Assembly: GCF_016722925.1 (NCBI RefSeq)
Contig: NZ_JAEQNC010000003.1
Coordinates: forward strand, 248,001 to 312,000
Direction: 5' to 3'
Length of the DNA stretch: 64,000 bases
Origin: Phytoamicus setariae
GTDB lineage: Bacteria; Pseudomonadota; Alphaproteobacteria; Rhizobiales; Rhizobiaceae
The translations under genes and the position numbers were made by a program. The first letter of the stretch is position 1, and each line of letters begins with the position of its first letter. This document shows positions 8,423 through 15,980 of the stretch, piece after piece. The notes beneath the pieces are model-generated. The model was not told the DNA's origin, made no database searches, and saw only the letters and a program-made list of their open reading frames with translations.

Positions 8423-8670
8423 TGGATGAGGAGGCGCGCCAGAACTGGCAGTTGATCCTCACGCCGACGGGCGTGGAATGGTCAGGCCGGACGCGCTATG
8501 CGGCAGCGATGTATTTCTACAAGGCGGGCGAAATGAGCGCCGAGGTGCTGGAGATTTACCGCATCTGTTCGCGCCTCGATAACGAGGACGCGATGGATGC
8601 GCTCAAGGCCTATCACATGGGGCGGGAGTGGATCGAAAAGGTGGAGAGGATGAGGACGGATTTAAGTTAG
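8419..8670 (+). CDS. Small conserved-looking protein of unknown function
   Basis: An 83-residue soluble protein that overlaps the GcvT-like gene by four bases and ends the operon. It has aromatic clusters (NWQLIL, RYAAAMYFYKAG), then a helical, charged C-terminal half. No cysteines, signal peptide or membrane segment are visible. I do not recognise a family. Its tight coupling suggests it is a subunit or chaperone of one of the flavoproteins or of the GcvT-like enzyme. A second ATG three bases on (8422) is an alternative start. Confidence 0.7.
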   Translation: MMDEEARQNWQLILTPTGVEWSGRTRYAAAMYFYKAGEMSAEVLEIYRICSRLDNEDAMDALKAYHMGREWIEKVERMRTDLS

Positions 8671-8716
8671 CGACCCTTTGAACCGCTCACAAATGGACAA
8701 GCCGAGGTTCGCAGCC

Positions 8717-8842
8717 CCCCTCATCCGGCCCTACGGGCCACCTTCTCCCCGCTGGGGAGAAGAGAGAGAGTTTGCCGCACCGTCTCGTTCCTCCTCTCCC
8801 TTGGGGAGAGGTCCGCCGAGCAAAGCGGAGGCGGGGTGAGGG
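8717..8842. repeat. RIME-like palindromic intergenic repeat A
   Basis: Two successive palindromes: CCCCTCATCCGGCC, then CTTCTCCCCGCTGGGGAGAA, then a second arm ending in GGCGGGGTGAGGG. It has the architecture of rhizobial RIME-type mosaic elements and matches the elements at 9667, 11881 and 13217. It separates two convergent operons and could act as a bidirectional terminator or RNA-stabilising structure. Confidence 0.75.
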
Positions 8843-8848
8843 AGCTTG

Positions 8849-9634
8849 CTACCGCCCCTTCCACACCGGATCGCGCTTTTCCGCGAATGCGCGCGCACCC
8901 TCGAGATTGTCGTCGCTGCCATAGAGAACGTCGACGGTCTTGAGCTGGCGGCGGGTGATCTTGTTCATCGTGTCCTGGAATTTGTTGCCTTCGGCTTCGC
9001 GCACCACTTCCTTGATTGCGGCATAGACGAGCGGCGGCCCACTTTCGAGCAGGCGGGCGAGTTCCCAGGCGCGTTCCATCAGCTTGTCGGCGGGGAGGAT
9101 CTCGTTGACGAAGCCCCAGCGATGAGCTTCCGACGCGTCGAGCCAGCGGCCGGTCAGCAGCATGTCCATGGCGATGTGGTAGGGAATGCGCTTCGGCAAT
9201 TTGATCGAGGCGGCATCGGCCACCGTGCCTGAACGAATTTCGGGCAGTGCGAAAGTCGCGTGCTCGGCGGCAAGGATCATGTCGGTCGACAGCGCGATTT
9301 CCAGTCCGCCGCCGCAGCAGATGCCGTTGATCGCCGCAATGACCGGCTTGTTGAGATCGCGTAGCTCCTGCATGCCGCCAAAACCGCCGACACCGTAATC
9401 GCCGTCGACCGCATCGCCGGCAGCAGCGGCCTTCAGGTCCCAGCCGGGGCAGAAGAATTTCGGCCCTGAACCGGTGATGATCGCCACGCGCAGGCTGTCG
9501 TCATCGCGGAAATCCTGGAAGATCTTGCCCATGATCCGGCTGGTGACCAGATCGATCGCATTGGCCTTCGGCCGATCGATGGTCACTTCGAGAATGCCGC
9601 CCTCGCGGCGGGTCTTGATCGGTTCGTCGGTCAT
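8849..9634 (-). CDS. caiD: Crotonobetainyl-CoA hydratase CaiD-like
   Basis: A 261-residue crotonase, the same length as enterobacterial CaiD. The N-terminal DRPKANAID, the oxyanion region GWDLKAAA, the NKPVIAA(I)NG segment and the C-terminal AFAEKRDPVWKGR closely match CaiD. It would hydrate crotonobetainyl-CoA to L-carnitinyl-CoA in the cytoplasm. It is last in the leftward carnitine operon, downstream of a CoA ligase and an acyl-CoA dehydrogenase that could supply crotonobetainyl-CoA from gamma-butyrobetaine. Position 101-ish GICCGGG carries two cysteines where CaiD has other residues. Family is firm; the physiological direction is inference from the operon. Confidence 0.88.
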   Translation of the reverse strand: MTDEPIKTRREGGILEVTIDRPKANAIDLVTSRIMGKIFQDFRDDDSLRVAIITGSGPKFFCPGWDLKAAAAGDAVDGDYGVGGFGGMQELRDLNKPVIAAINGICCGGGLEIALSTDMILAAEHATFALPEIRSGTVADAASIKLPKRIPYHIAMDMLLTGRWLDASEAHRWGFVNEILPADKLMERAWELARLLESGPPLVYAAIKEVVREAEGNKFQDTMNKITRRQLKTVDVLYGSDDNLEGARAFAEKRDPVWKGR

Positions 9635-9666
9635 ATCGTTTCTCTCGGTTCGGTTGCTTAGGATTG

Positions 9667-9784
9667 CCCCTCATCCGGCCTGTCGGCCACCTTCTCCCCG
9701 TTGACACGGGGAGAAGGCATTCGCGGCAAACTCGGAGCAGTTTCCCTCTCCCCGCCCTTACGGGGAGAGGGTTAGGGTGAGGGG
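9667..9784. repeat. RIME-like palindromic intergenic repeat B
   Basis: About 118 bases with the two-palindrome structure: GGCCTGTCGGCC, then CTTCTCCCCGttgacaCGGGGAGAAG, then CCCTCTCCCCGccctta CGGGGAGAGGG. It fills the gap between caiD and the CoA ligase gene in the same transcription unit and is nearly the same length and sequence as repeat C. Confidence 0.8.
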
Positions 9785-9787
9785 CGA

Positions 9788-11854
9788 TTACATTCTCATC
9801 CGCACCAGCGCATCTGCCGCCACGACGCCTTGCCCTTCGGGCAGCACCATCAGCGGATTGATGTCAAGTTCCTCGATATCAGCAGCATTGGCGATGACGA
9901 AATCGGCGGCAGCCGAGACCGCATCGATGAGTGCGGCCATGTCGCCCTTCGCCTGACCGCGATAGCCGGTCAGAAGCTTGGTGATCTTCAATCCGTCGAT
10001 CGCTTTGCAAATATCGTCTCTGGTCGTCGGCAGCGTGATGACAGCGGAATCGTCCATCAGCTCGACGAGGATACCGCCGGCTCCGATGGTCAGAACGGGC
10101 CCCGCAACCGGATCGCGAAGCGCGCCGACGATCAGTTCGGCGACCGGCCTGGCCGCCATTTTCTCGACCAGGAAGCCACGAGCGACACCCGCCATTGCTT
10201 TGGCCGCAGCGATGACGTCAGCCTCGGATGCTAGGTTGAGCTTGACCGCACCGGCCTCGGTCTTGTGAGCGACGCCCGAACCCTTGAGGGCCACGGGAAA
10301 GCCGATCTCGGCAGCAGCCTTTGCCGCCTCCTCCGGCGTGGCGACCAGCATACCCTTGGGAACCGGCAGACCGAAAGGTTTCACCACTTGCTTGGATTCA
10401 GACTCGCTGAGTGTGACTGCCTCGCCTTCGGAGGCTTCACCTTTCAGCAGCGGCAGCGGCACGGGTGCTGCCCACGCCTGGTGGATGGCATGCGCGATCT
10501 CGACGGCGACAAGCGCTTCGTCGATCCCCATGAATGGTATCACCCCGTTTTCCATCAGCATCTGCGCCACCGCCTCAGGCATGTTCTCGCCCATCGAGGC
10601 GACGACCCCGGCATTGGCGCCGGTTGCCTTGTGGGCCGCGATCATCGCGTTGACCGTGGTCATCCAGTCGGCCGGGTCGCAGCGGTCGATGCGGGGAAAG
10701 TCGAGTACGACAAGGTTCAGCGCATAGTCGCCCTGCATCATCGTCGAGAAGGCAGCCGTCAGCTTTTCACCATTGCCCCAGACAAAGGTGTGATAGTCGA
10801 GCGGGTTGGAGATCGTCACCATCTGGCCGAGCGTTTCGCGCAGCGGCTGGTATTGTTCCGGCTTCAGGTCACGAAAGCTGACCTTGCGGCCGACGCCGGC
10901 ATCGGCAATCAGCGAAGCCTCGCCACCCGAGCAGCTCATCGAGGAGACCTCGTTGCTGACAAGCGTGCCAGCGACGTGCAGCAGCTTCAGCGTTTCCAGC
11001 ATCTCGGGCAATGTGTCCACCTGGCCGATTCCCAGTCGCGCGAGCACGGCTGACGAGACCTTGTGATTGCCGGCAAGCGAGGCGGTGTGTGAAACAGTGG
11101 CCTTCTGCGCCGCTTCGGATTTTCCGACTTTCAGGGCGATTACAGGCTTCTTCAGCTCTCGTGCCCGCTGGCCGAGAAGTTCCAGCGTTTCGAGATCGTC
11201 AAAACCTTCGATATGCAGGCCGACGGCGGTGACACGCGGGTCTTCCAGCGCTGCAACGGCAAGCGCCGACAGACCTGTCTGCGCCTGGTTGCCCGCTGTC
11301 ATGAGATAGGCAAGCGGCAGGCCGCGTGCCTGCATGGAAACGTTGCAGGCGATATTGGAGGATTGGGTCAGCACTGCCACGCCGCGTTCGGTGCGGATCA
11401 TGCCATGCTGGTCCGGCCACAACAGGGCGCCATCGAGCATGTTGATGAAGCCGTAACAATTCGGGCCAACCACCGCCATGTCGCCTGCAGCCTCGACCAA
11501 GGCGGCCTGCAACTCATCACCGTCGGGCAGCTCCTTGATGGCCTCGGAGAAGCCCGAAGCGTAGCAGATCGCACCGCCCGCGCCGCGCTCGGAGAGTTCG
11601 CGCATGATGTCGATCGTCAGCGTTCGGTTGACGCCGACAAAAGCCGCATCGGGCGCGGCCGGAAGATCGGCGACCGAACGATAGCATTTGTAGCCGTGAA
11701 CCTCGTCCTTGGTCGGATGGACCGGCCAAATCTCACCGGTATAGCCCATCTTGCGGCACTGCTCGACGACCCGGCCGGCTTCCTTGCCGCCGAAGACTGC
11801 AATGGATTTCGGACGGATAAGCCGGCCAAGGGAACTAGGGGAAAGTTTTTTCAT
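9788..11854 (-). CDS. ADP-forming acyl-CoA synthetase (carnitine/betaine CoA ligase)
   Basis: A 688-residue fused NDP-forming acyl-CoA synthetase: CoA-binding Rossmann domain at the N-terminus (SIAVFGG..AGRVVEQCRKMGY), succinyl-CoA-ligase-like domains with the probable phosphorylated His in SHTASLAG, and a C-terminal ATP-grasp domain starting near GLPVPKGMLV. It would charge gamma-butyrobetaine, crotonobetaine or carnitine with CoA. Enterobacteria use AMP-forming CaiC and transferase CaiB instead, so this is a non-homologous solution. It sits between acyl-CoA dehydrogenase and caiD genes, with a palindromic repeat on each side. Substrate is inferred from context only. Confidence 0.82.
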   Translation of the reverse strand: MKKLSPSSLGRLIRPKSIAVFGGKEAGRVVEQCRKMGYTGEIWPVHPTKDEVHGYKCYRSVADLPAAPDAAFVGVNRTLTIDIMRELSERGAGGAICYASGFSEAIKELPDGDELQAALVEAAGDMAVVGPNCYGFINMLDGALLWPDQHGMIRTERGVAVLTQSSNIACNVSMQARGLPLAYLMTAGNQAQTGLSALAVAALEDPRVTAVGLHIEGFDDLETLELLGQRARELKKPVIALKVGKSEAAQKATVSHTASLAGNHKVSSAVLARLGIGQVDTLPEMLETLKLLHVAGTLVSNEVSSMSCSGGEASLIADAGVGRKVSFRDLKPEQYQPLRETLGQMVTISNPLDYHTFVWGNGEKLTAAFSTMMQGDYALNLVVLDFPRIDRCDPADWMTTVNAMIAAHKATGANAGVVASMGENMPEAVAQMLMENGVIPFMGIDEALVAVEIAHAIHQAWAAPVPLPLLKGEASEGEAVTLSESESKQVVKPFGLPVPKGMLVATPEEAAKAAAEIGFPVALKGSGVAHKTEAGAVKLNLASEADVIAAAKAMAGVARGFLVEKMAARPVAELIVGALRDPVAGPVLTIGAGGILVELMDDSAVITLPTTRDDICKAIDGLKITKLLTGYRGQAKGDMAALIDAVSAAADFVIANAADIEELDINPLMVLPEGQGVVAADALVRMRM

Positions 11855-11880
11855 GAAAGGTTCGATCTCATCTTTGTTTG

Positions 11881-11998
11881 CCCCTCATCTGGCCTGTCGG
11901 CCACCTTCGCCCCGTCATGACGGGGAGAAGGGACACGCAGCACGTTCGGAGCGGATTCCCTCTCCCCGTTCTTACGGGGAGAGGGCTCGGGTGAGCGG
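11881..11998. repeat. RIME-like palindromic intergenic repeat C
   Basis: About 118 bases, closely matching repeat B: GGCCTGTCGGCC, then CGCCCCGTCATGACGGGGAG, then CCCTCTCCCCGttcttaCGGGGAGAGGG. It lies between the acyl-CoA dehydrogenase and CoA ligase genes, which share a strand. Confidence 0.8.
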
Positions 11999-12010
11999 CA
12001 TTCTAAAGTC

Positions 12011-13171
12011 TCACGCCCCCAACGGGCGCAACAGATCGCGGCTGATGATGTGGCGCTGGATTTCGCTCGTGCCGTCCCAGATCCGCTCGACGCGAGCATC
12101 GCGCCAGAAACGGGCGAGCGGCAGGTCGTCCATCAGGCCCATGCCGCCATAGATCTGGATCGCCTCGTCGGTGACCCGCGCAAGCATTTCCGACGCGTAG
12201 AGCTTGGCGGAGGCGATTTCACGGTTGGCAGGGAGCTTCTGGTCGAGCCGCCATGCGCCCGCCAGCGTGAGCCAGTCGGCAGCATCGATCTCGGTGATCA
12301 TGTCGGCAAGCTTGAAGGAAACGCCCTGGTTGGCGCCGATCGGCTTGCCGAACTGCTTGCGCTCTGCGGCGTAAGGCAGGGCCATCTCGAACACGCGGCG
12401 GGCGCGGCCGACGCAGTTGGCGGCCACGGTCAGACGGGTGCCGTAGAGCCAGTCGTTGGCCAGATCAAAACCCTTGTGCACTTCGCCGAGGATCTGCGCC
12501 GACGACAGCCGGCAATCATCGAAATTCAGGATGCAGTTCTTGTAGCCGCGATGCGAGACGGAATCATAGCCGTCGCGGATTTCAAAACCCGGCGTGCCGC
12601 GATCGACGAGGAAGCAGGTGATCAGCTTCTTCGGGCCCTTCGGCGTCTGCTCTTCGCCGGTGGCGATAAAGACGATGACGAAATCGGCGATGTTGGCATG
12701 CGAAATGAAGTGCTTGGTGCCGTTGACGATCCAGTCCGAGCCATCCGGCTTGGCAAAGCACTTCATGCCGCGCACGTCGGAGCCGGCGCCCGGCTCGGTC
12801 ATGGCCAGCGCATCGAACTTTTCGCCCTTGGTGGCCGGGATCAGGTAGCGTTCGCGCTGTTCGGCGTTGCAGCCCATCAGGATGCCGGACGGACGGCCGA
12901 AGAACACTGTCAGCGCCATCGAGCCCCGGCCGAGTTCGCGCTCGACCAGCGTGAAAGTCAGGTGGTCGAGGCCGGCGCCGCCGACATCTTCGGGCATGTT
13001 GCATCCGAAGAAGCCGAGCTCCTTGACCTTGCGGGCGATTTCCTGGCCCATCTCGGGCGGCACGAAGCCCTGCTTTTCGACTTCGTCCTCGAGCGGATGA
13101 ATTTCGGTTTCCACGAAACTCCGCACGGTGTTGACGATCATGTCCTGTTCTTCGGTCAATCCGAAATTCAT
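12011..13171 (-). CDS. Acyl-CoA dehydrogenase, probable gamma-butyrobetainyl-CoA type
   Basis: A 386-residue acyl-CoA dehydrogenase with the flavin motifs AMTEPGAGSDVRGMK and, near the C-terminus, IYGGMGLMDDLPLARFWRDA. It would oxidise gamma-butyrobetainyl-CoA to crotonobetainyl-CoA with FAD. In the position where medium-chain enzymes have the catalytic Glu (YEGT), this protein has Asp (IWDGTSEIQR); several bacterial relatives share that. I start it at ATG 13171, which is preceded by AGGGAGGA; an in-frame ATG 24 bases upstream lacks that support. It is third in the carnitine operon. No electron-transfer flavoprotein genes are in the window. Confidence 0.83.
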   Translation of the reverse strand: MNFGLTEEQDMIVNTVRSFVETEIHPLEDEVEKQGFVPPEMGQEIARKVKELGFFGCNMPEDVGGAGLDHLTFTLVERELGRGSMALTVFFGRPSGILMGCNAEQRERYLIPATKGEKFDALAMTEPGAGSDVRGMKCFAKPDGSDWIVNGTKHFISHANIADFVIVFIATGEEQTPKGPKKLITCFLVDRGTPGFEIRDGYDSVSHRGYKNCILNFDDCRLSSAQILGEVHKGFDLANDWLYGTRLTVAANCVGRARRVFEMALPYAAERKQFGKPIGANQGVSFKLADMITEIDAADWLTLAGAWRLDQKLPANREIASAKLYASEMLARVTDEAIQIYGGMGLMDDLPLARFWRDARVERIWDGTSEIQRHIISRDLLRPLGA

Positions 13172-13216
13172 GGAGTGGTTCCTCCCTAGATCCAAGTTTC
13201 AGGGCGACGCGAAGGC

Positions 13217-13383
13217 CCCCTCATCCGGCGCTTTGCGCCACCTTCTCCCCGAGGGGGAGAAGAGGGTGATTGTTGCACCCTCTCAATTCATTCATGGCCT
13301 GGAATTTCAGGCAAGGCAGATAGAGCGAACTCCCTCTTCTCCCCACCGGGGCGAAGGTGGCGCGAATGCGCCGGATGAGGGGG
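13217..13383. repeat. RIME-like palindromic intergenic repeat D (long form)
   Basis: A 167-base inverted structure: it opens CCCCTCATCCGGCGCTTTGC and closes with the complementary GCGCCGGATGAGGGGG, with inner arms CTTCTCCCCGAGGGGGAGAAG and CTTCTCCCCACCGGGGCGAAG. The outer arms pair over the whole element, unlike repeats B and C. It lies between lcdH and the acyl-CoA dehydrogenase gene. Confidence 0.78.
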
Positions 13384-13399
13384 CGACGCTTGCGCTAAC

Positions 13400-14890
13400 T
13401 CAGCCCTTCTTCTGCCCCACATGCCGCCCAGCGCCTTCCGGCAGCGCCAATCCCGCATGTGCATCGATCAGCGGCTGCAGCTTGGCCAGAACGGCGGCGA
13501 GCGGCGGTACCGACTTGCCCTCTTTCGAGGACACATGCAGCATCAGGTGTTCGCCGGTGGCGAGCAACATGTCGTCAGAGGCGCGGTAAAGCCACATGAA
13601 AGTGTGCAGCTTCTTGCCATCGCCTGGCAGGATCTGCGCCTTGACGTAAAGCGCCTCGCCCAGCTTGGCCTCATCGAGCATCCGCACATGGTTTTCGACA
13701 GTGTAGTAGCTATGACCCTCTGCGACATAATCCATGTCCACGCCGATCAGGCGCAGCAGCGCGTCGGCGGAATCGGCGAAGCACTGGCTGTAGCGGTGTT
13801 CCGTCATATGGCCGTTGTAATCGACCCAGGACGGGTGGACTTTGGCATCGAGCAGCTTGATCGGCTCATTGCTGGCCTTGGCTTCCGGCTTCGGCGCATT
13901 CTTCCAGAGATGCTCCTCGAATTCGGAGAGCAGCTTGCCCGCACCCCAGCCCTGACCGCCATTACTGCCCTTGAGAGTCTGCATGATGCCGACGAGATTT
14001 TCGTCGCGAATGCGCTCGAGTTCGCGAAAGCCATAGGCGCCAGACTGGGCGTCGGACTGGCTGGCAATCTTGTCGACCAGTTCGTCTGTAAGATCCACCA
14101 CATCCATCAGCTTGGTCCACGGCCAGGAGAGGCACGGACCGAACTGTGCGATGAAGTGGCGCATGCCGGCTTCGCCGCCAGCGATGCGATAGGTTTCGAA
14201 CATGCCCATCTGCGCCCAGCGCATGCCGAAGGAATAGCGGATCACGTCGTCGAGCGTCTCGGTGTCGCAGATGTCGTCCTTGATCAGCCACAGGCCTTCG
14301 CGCCAGACGGCTTCGAGCAGACGGTCGCCGACGAAGGCTTCGATTTCCTTCTTGAGGATGACGCCCTTCATGCCGATCGGCGCGAGCTTTGCCTTGGCTT
14401 CCTCCAGCGTCGCCTTGCTGGTCTTTTCACCGCCGACAAGTTCGGCAAGCGGCAGCAGATAGACGGGATTGTAGGGATGTGCGACGAACATCCGCTCGGG
14501 GTGCTTCATGTCGCGCTGCAACTCGGTCGGCATGATGCCCGATGTGGACGAGCCGATCAGCGCCTTGGGGTCAGCCGCCGCGTCGATCTGGGTGATGACA
14601 TTGCGCTTGAGCTCGATCCGTTCCGGAACGCTTTCCTGGATCCAGTCGGCGCCATCAACGGCTTCCTCAATCGTCTTGCAGAAGGTCAGTTTCCCCTTCG
14701 GCGGCAAGGGCGCCATGGTCAGCATCGCGTAAGCGCGCTCGGCATTGGCCATCACTTCGCCGATGATGCGCTGCGCTTCCGGATGCGGATCGAACATGTT
14801 GGTGTCGATGCCGGCGAGCACGAAACGCGCTGCCCAGGCGCCACCGATGACGCCTCCGCCGATACAGGCTGCCTTGTTGATTTTGGTCAT
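13400..14890 (-). CDS. lcdH: L-carnitine dehydrogenase fused to betainyl-CoA thioesterase
   Basis: A 496-residue two-domain protein. The first ~330 residues are a 3-hydroxyacyl-CoA-dehydrogenase-type NAD enzyme (ACIGGGVIGGAWAARF at the N-terminus; SSTSGIMPTELQ; AHPYNPVYLLPL), as in carnitine 3-dehydrogenase. The last ~150 residues form a hot-dog thioesterase beginning near VHPSWVDYNGHM. This fusion is known in Rhizobium-type carnitine dehydrogenases. It would oxidise L-carnitine to 3-dehydrocarnitine and hydrolyse the betainyl-CoA made by the neighbouring BKACE. I start it at ATG 14890 (MTKINKAACIGG); the frame stays open upstream only because it runs through a repeat. Operon position directly after the BKACE gene supports the pathway. 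Confidence 0.92.
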   Translation of the reverse strand: MTKINKAACIGGGVIGGAWAARFVLAGIDTNMFDPHPEAQRIIGEVMANAERAYAMLTMAPLPPKGKLTFCKTIEEAVDGADWIQESVPERIELKRNVITQIDAAADPKALIGSSTSGIMPTELQRDMKHPERMFVAHPYNPVYLLPLAELVGGEKTSKATLEEAKAKLAPIGMKGVILKKEIEAFVGDRLLEAVWREGLWLIKDDICDTETLDDVIRYSFGMRWAQMGMFETYRIAGGEAGMRHFIAQFGPCLSWPWTKLMDVVDLTDELVDKIASQSDAQSGAYGFRELERIRDENLVGIMQTLKGSNGGQGWGAGKLLSEFEEHLWKNAPKPEAKASNEPIKLLDAKVHPSWVDYNGHMTEHRYSQCFADSADALLRLIGVDMDYVAEGHSYYTVENHVRMLDEAKLGEALYVKAQILPGDGKKLHTFMWLYRASDDMLLATGEHLMLHVSSKEGKSVPPLAAVLAKLQPLIDAHAGLALPEGAGRHVGQKKG

Positions 14891-14913
14891 GGTTGTTCTA
14901 CCTAGGTTTAAGA

Positions 14914-15066
14914 CCCCGCCCCAAACCCCTCCCCACAAGGGGGAGGGGCTTAACTTGCCGCCCCATATCAATTTAAATCGACATTTCAGCTTGCAGTGCG
15001 CTCAGTTTTTGGCGCGGGCAGTTGATGCAGATTAAGCCCTCCCCCTTGTGGGGAGGGTTTGGGCGG
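14914..15066. repeat. Inverted pair of GC-rich palindromic repeats E
   Basis: Two copies of a roughly 35-base palindromic unit (AACCCCTCCCCACAAGGGGG and its complement CCCTTGTGGGGAGGGTTTGG) at 14914-14953 and 15032-15066, in opposite orientation, about 80 bases apart. This is a different family from repeats A-D. The pair fills the gap between the BKACE and lcdH genes and could form a long hairpin in the transcript. Confidence 0.78.
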
Positions 15067-15077
15067 AGTGTTTCTTA

Positions 15078-15980
15078 TTACCGCTTGGTCAGCTTCAGCT
15101 TCTTGCGGACTTCTTCCGGGCCGATGATCTTGGCGCCCATGCCTTCGATCACGCCGACGGCCTTTTCGACCAGCTGTGCGTTGGTGGCCAGCACGCCCTT
15201 GGAGAGATAGAGATTGTCCTCGAGACCGACGCGGACATTGCCGCCGGCGAGGATCGACGCCGCCGGATAAGCGAGCGCATTGCGACCGATGGAGAAAGCC
15301 GAGAAGGTCCAATTGGACGGGACGTTGTTGACCATTGCCATGAACGTGTTGAGGTCATCGGGCGCACCCCAAGGAATGCCCATGCAGAGCTGGATCAGCA
15401 CCGGATCCTCGATCAGGCCCTCTTCCACCAGCTGCTTGGCAAACCACAGATGGCCGGTGTCGAAGGCTTCGATTTCCGGGCGGACGCCGAGATCGGTCAT
15501 CATCTTGGCCATGGCGCGCAGCATCGACGGCGTGTTGGTCATGACGTAATCGCCGAGCGAGAAGTTCATCGTGCCGCAATCGAGCGTGCAGATTTCCGGC
15601 AGGCATTCGGCGACATGGGAAACACGCTCGGTGGCGCCGGCCATGTCGGTGCCTTGCTCCTTGAGCGGCAGCGGACGTTCGACATCGCCGAAAATCATAT
15701 CGCCGCCCATGCCGGCGGTGAGGTTGAGCACCACGTCGACATCGGCGGAACGGATACGGTCTGTGACTTCCTTGTAGAGGTCGTTGCGGCGGCTGGCGGC
15801 GCCGGTTTCCGGATCGCGCACATGGCAATGGACCACGGCAGCACCCGCCTTGGCAGCGTCGATGGCCGATGCGGCAATCTCCTTTGGCGAACGCGGCACG
15901 TGCGGGGATTTGCCGGCGGTATCGCCCGAGCCGGTTACGGCGGCGGTGATGAAGACTTCGCGGTTCATGTTCAGTGGCAT
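15078..15980 (-). CDS. BKACE (DUF849) dehydrocarnitine cleavage enzyme
   Basis: A 300-residue beta-keto acid cleavage enzyme with the zinc-binding HCHVRDP motif near residue 51 and the Kce-like TAAVTGSGDT opening, NLTAGMGGD, and late ARILAGG-type glycine-rich segments (SILAGGNVRVGLEDN). In this family one branch cleaves 3-dehydrocarnitine with acetyl-CoA to betainyl-CoA and acetoacetate; adjacency to the carnitine dehydrogenase-thioesterase fusion supports that branch. It is the promoter-proximal gene of the leftward operon, divergent from the GlxA-type activator. A GAGGAGG lies about 11 bases before ATG 15980; ATG 15968 (MNREVFITA) is an alternative. Confidence 0.88.
   Translation of the reverse strand: MPLNMNREVFITAAVTGSGDTAGKSPHVPRSPKEIAASAIDAAKAGAAVVHCHVRDPETGAASRRNDLYKEVTDRIRSADVDVVLNLTAGMGGDMIFGDVERPLPLKEQGTDMAGATERVSHVAECLPEICTLDCGTMNFSLGDYVMTNTPSMLRAMAKMMTDLGVRPEIEAFDTGHLWFAKQLVEEGLIEDPVLIQLCMGIPWGAPDDLNTFMAMVNNVPSNWTFSAFSIGRNALAYPAASILAGGNVRVGLEDNLYLSKGVLATNAQLVEKAVGVIEGMGAKIIGPEEVRKKLKLTKR

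Noticed and set aside
12050-13189. Plus-strand frame opposite the acyl-CoA dehydrogenase gene
   Set aside because: Composition is an Arg/Ala/Gly/His mirror of the real gene and no family is recognisable.
8717-13383. CRISPR-like repeated blocks
   Set aside because: The repeats lie kilobases apart in gene gaps, are palindromic and vary in length; there are no regular spacers or cas genes.
14891-14971. N-terminal extension of carnitine dehydrogenase
   Set aside because: These codons run through the GC-rich repeat E; the conserved NAD-binding start begins at ATG 14890.
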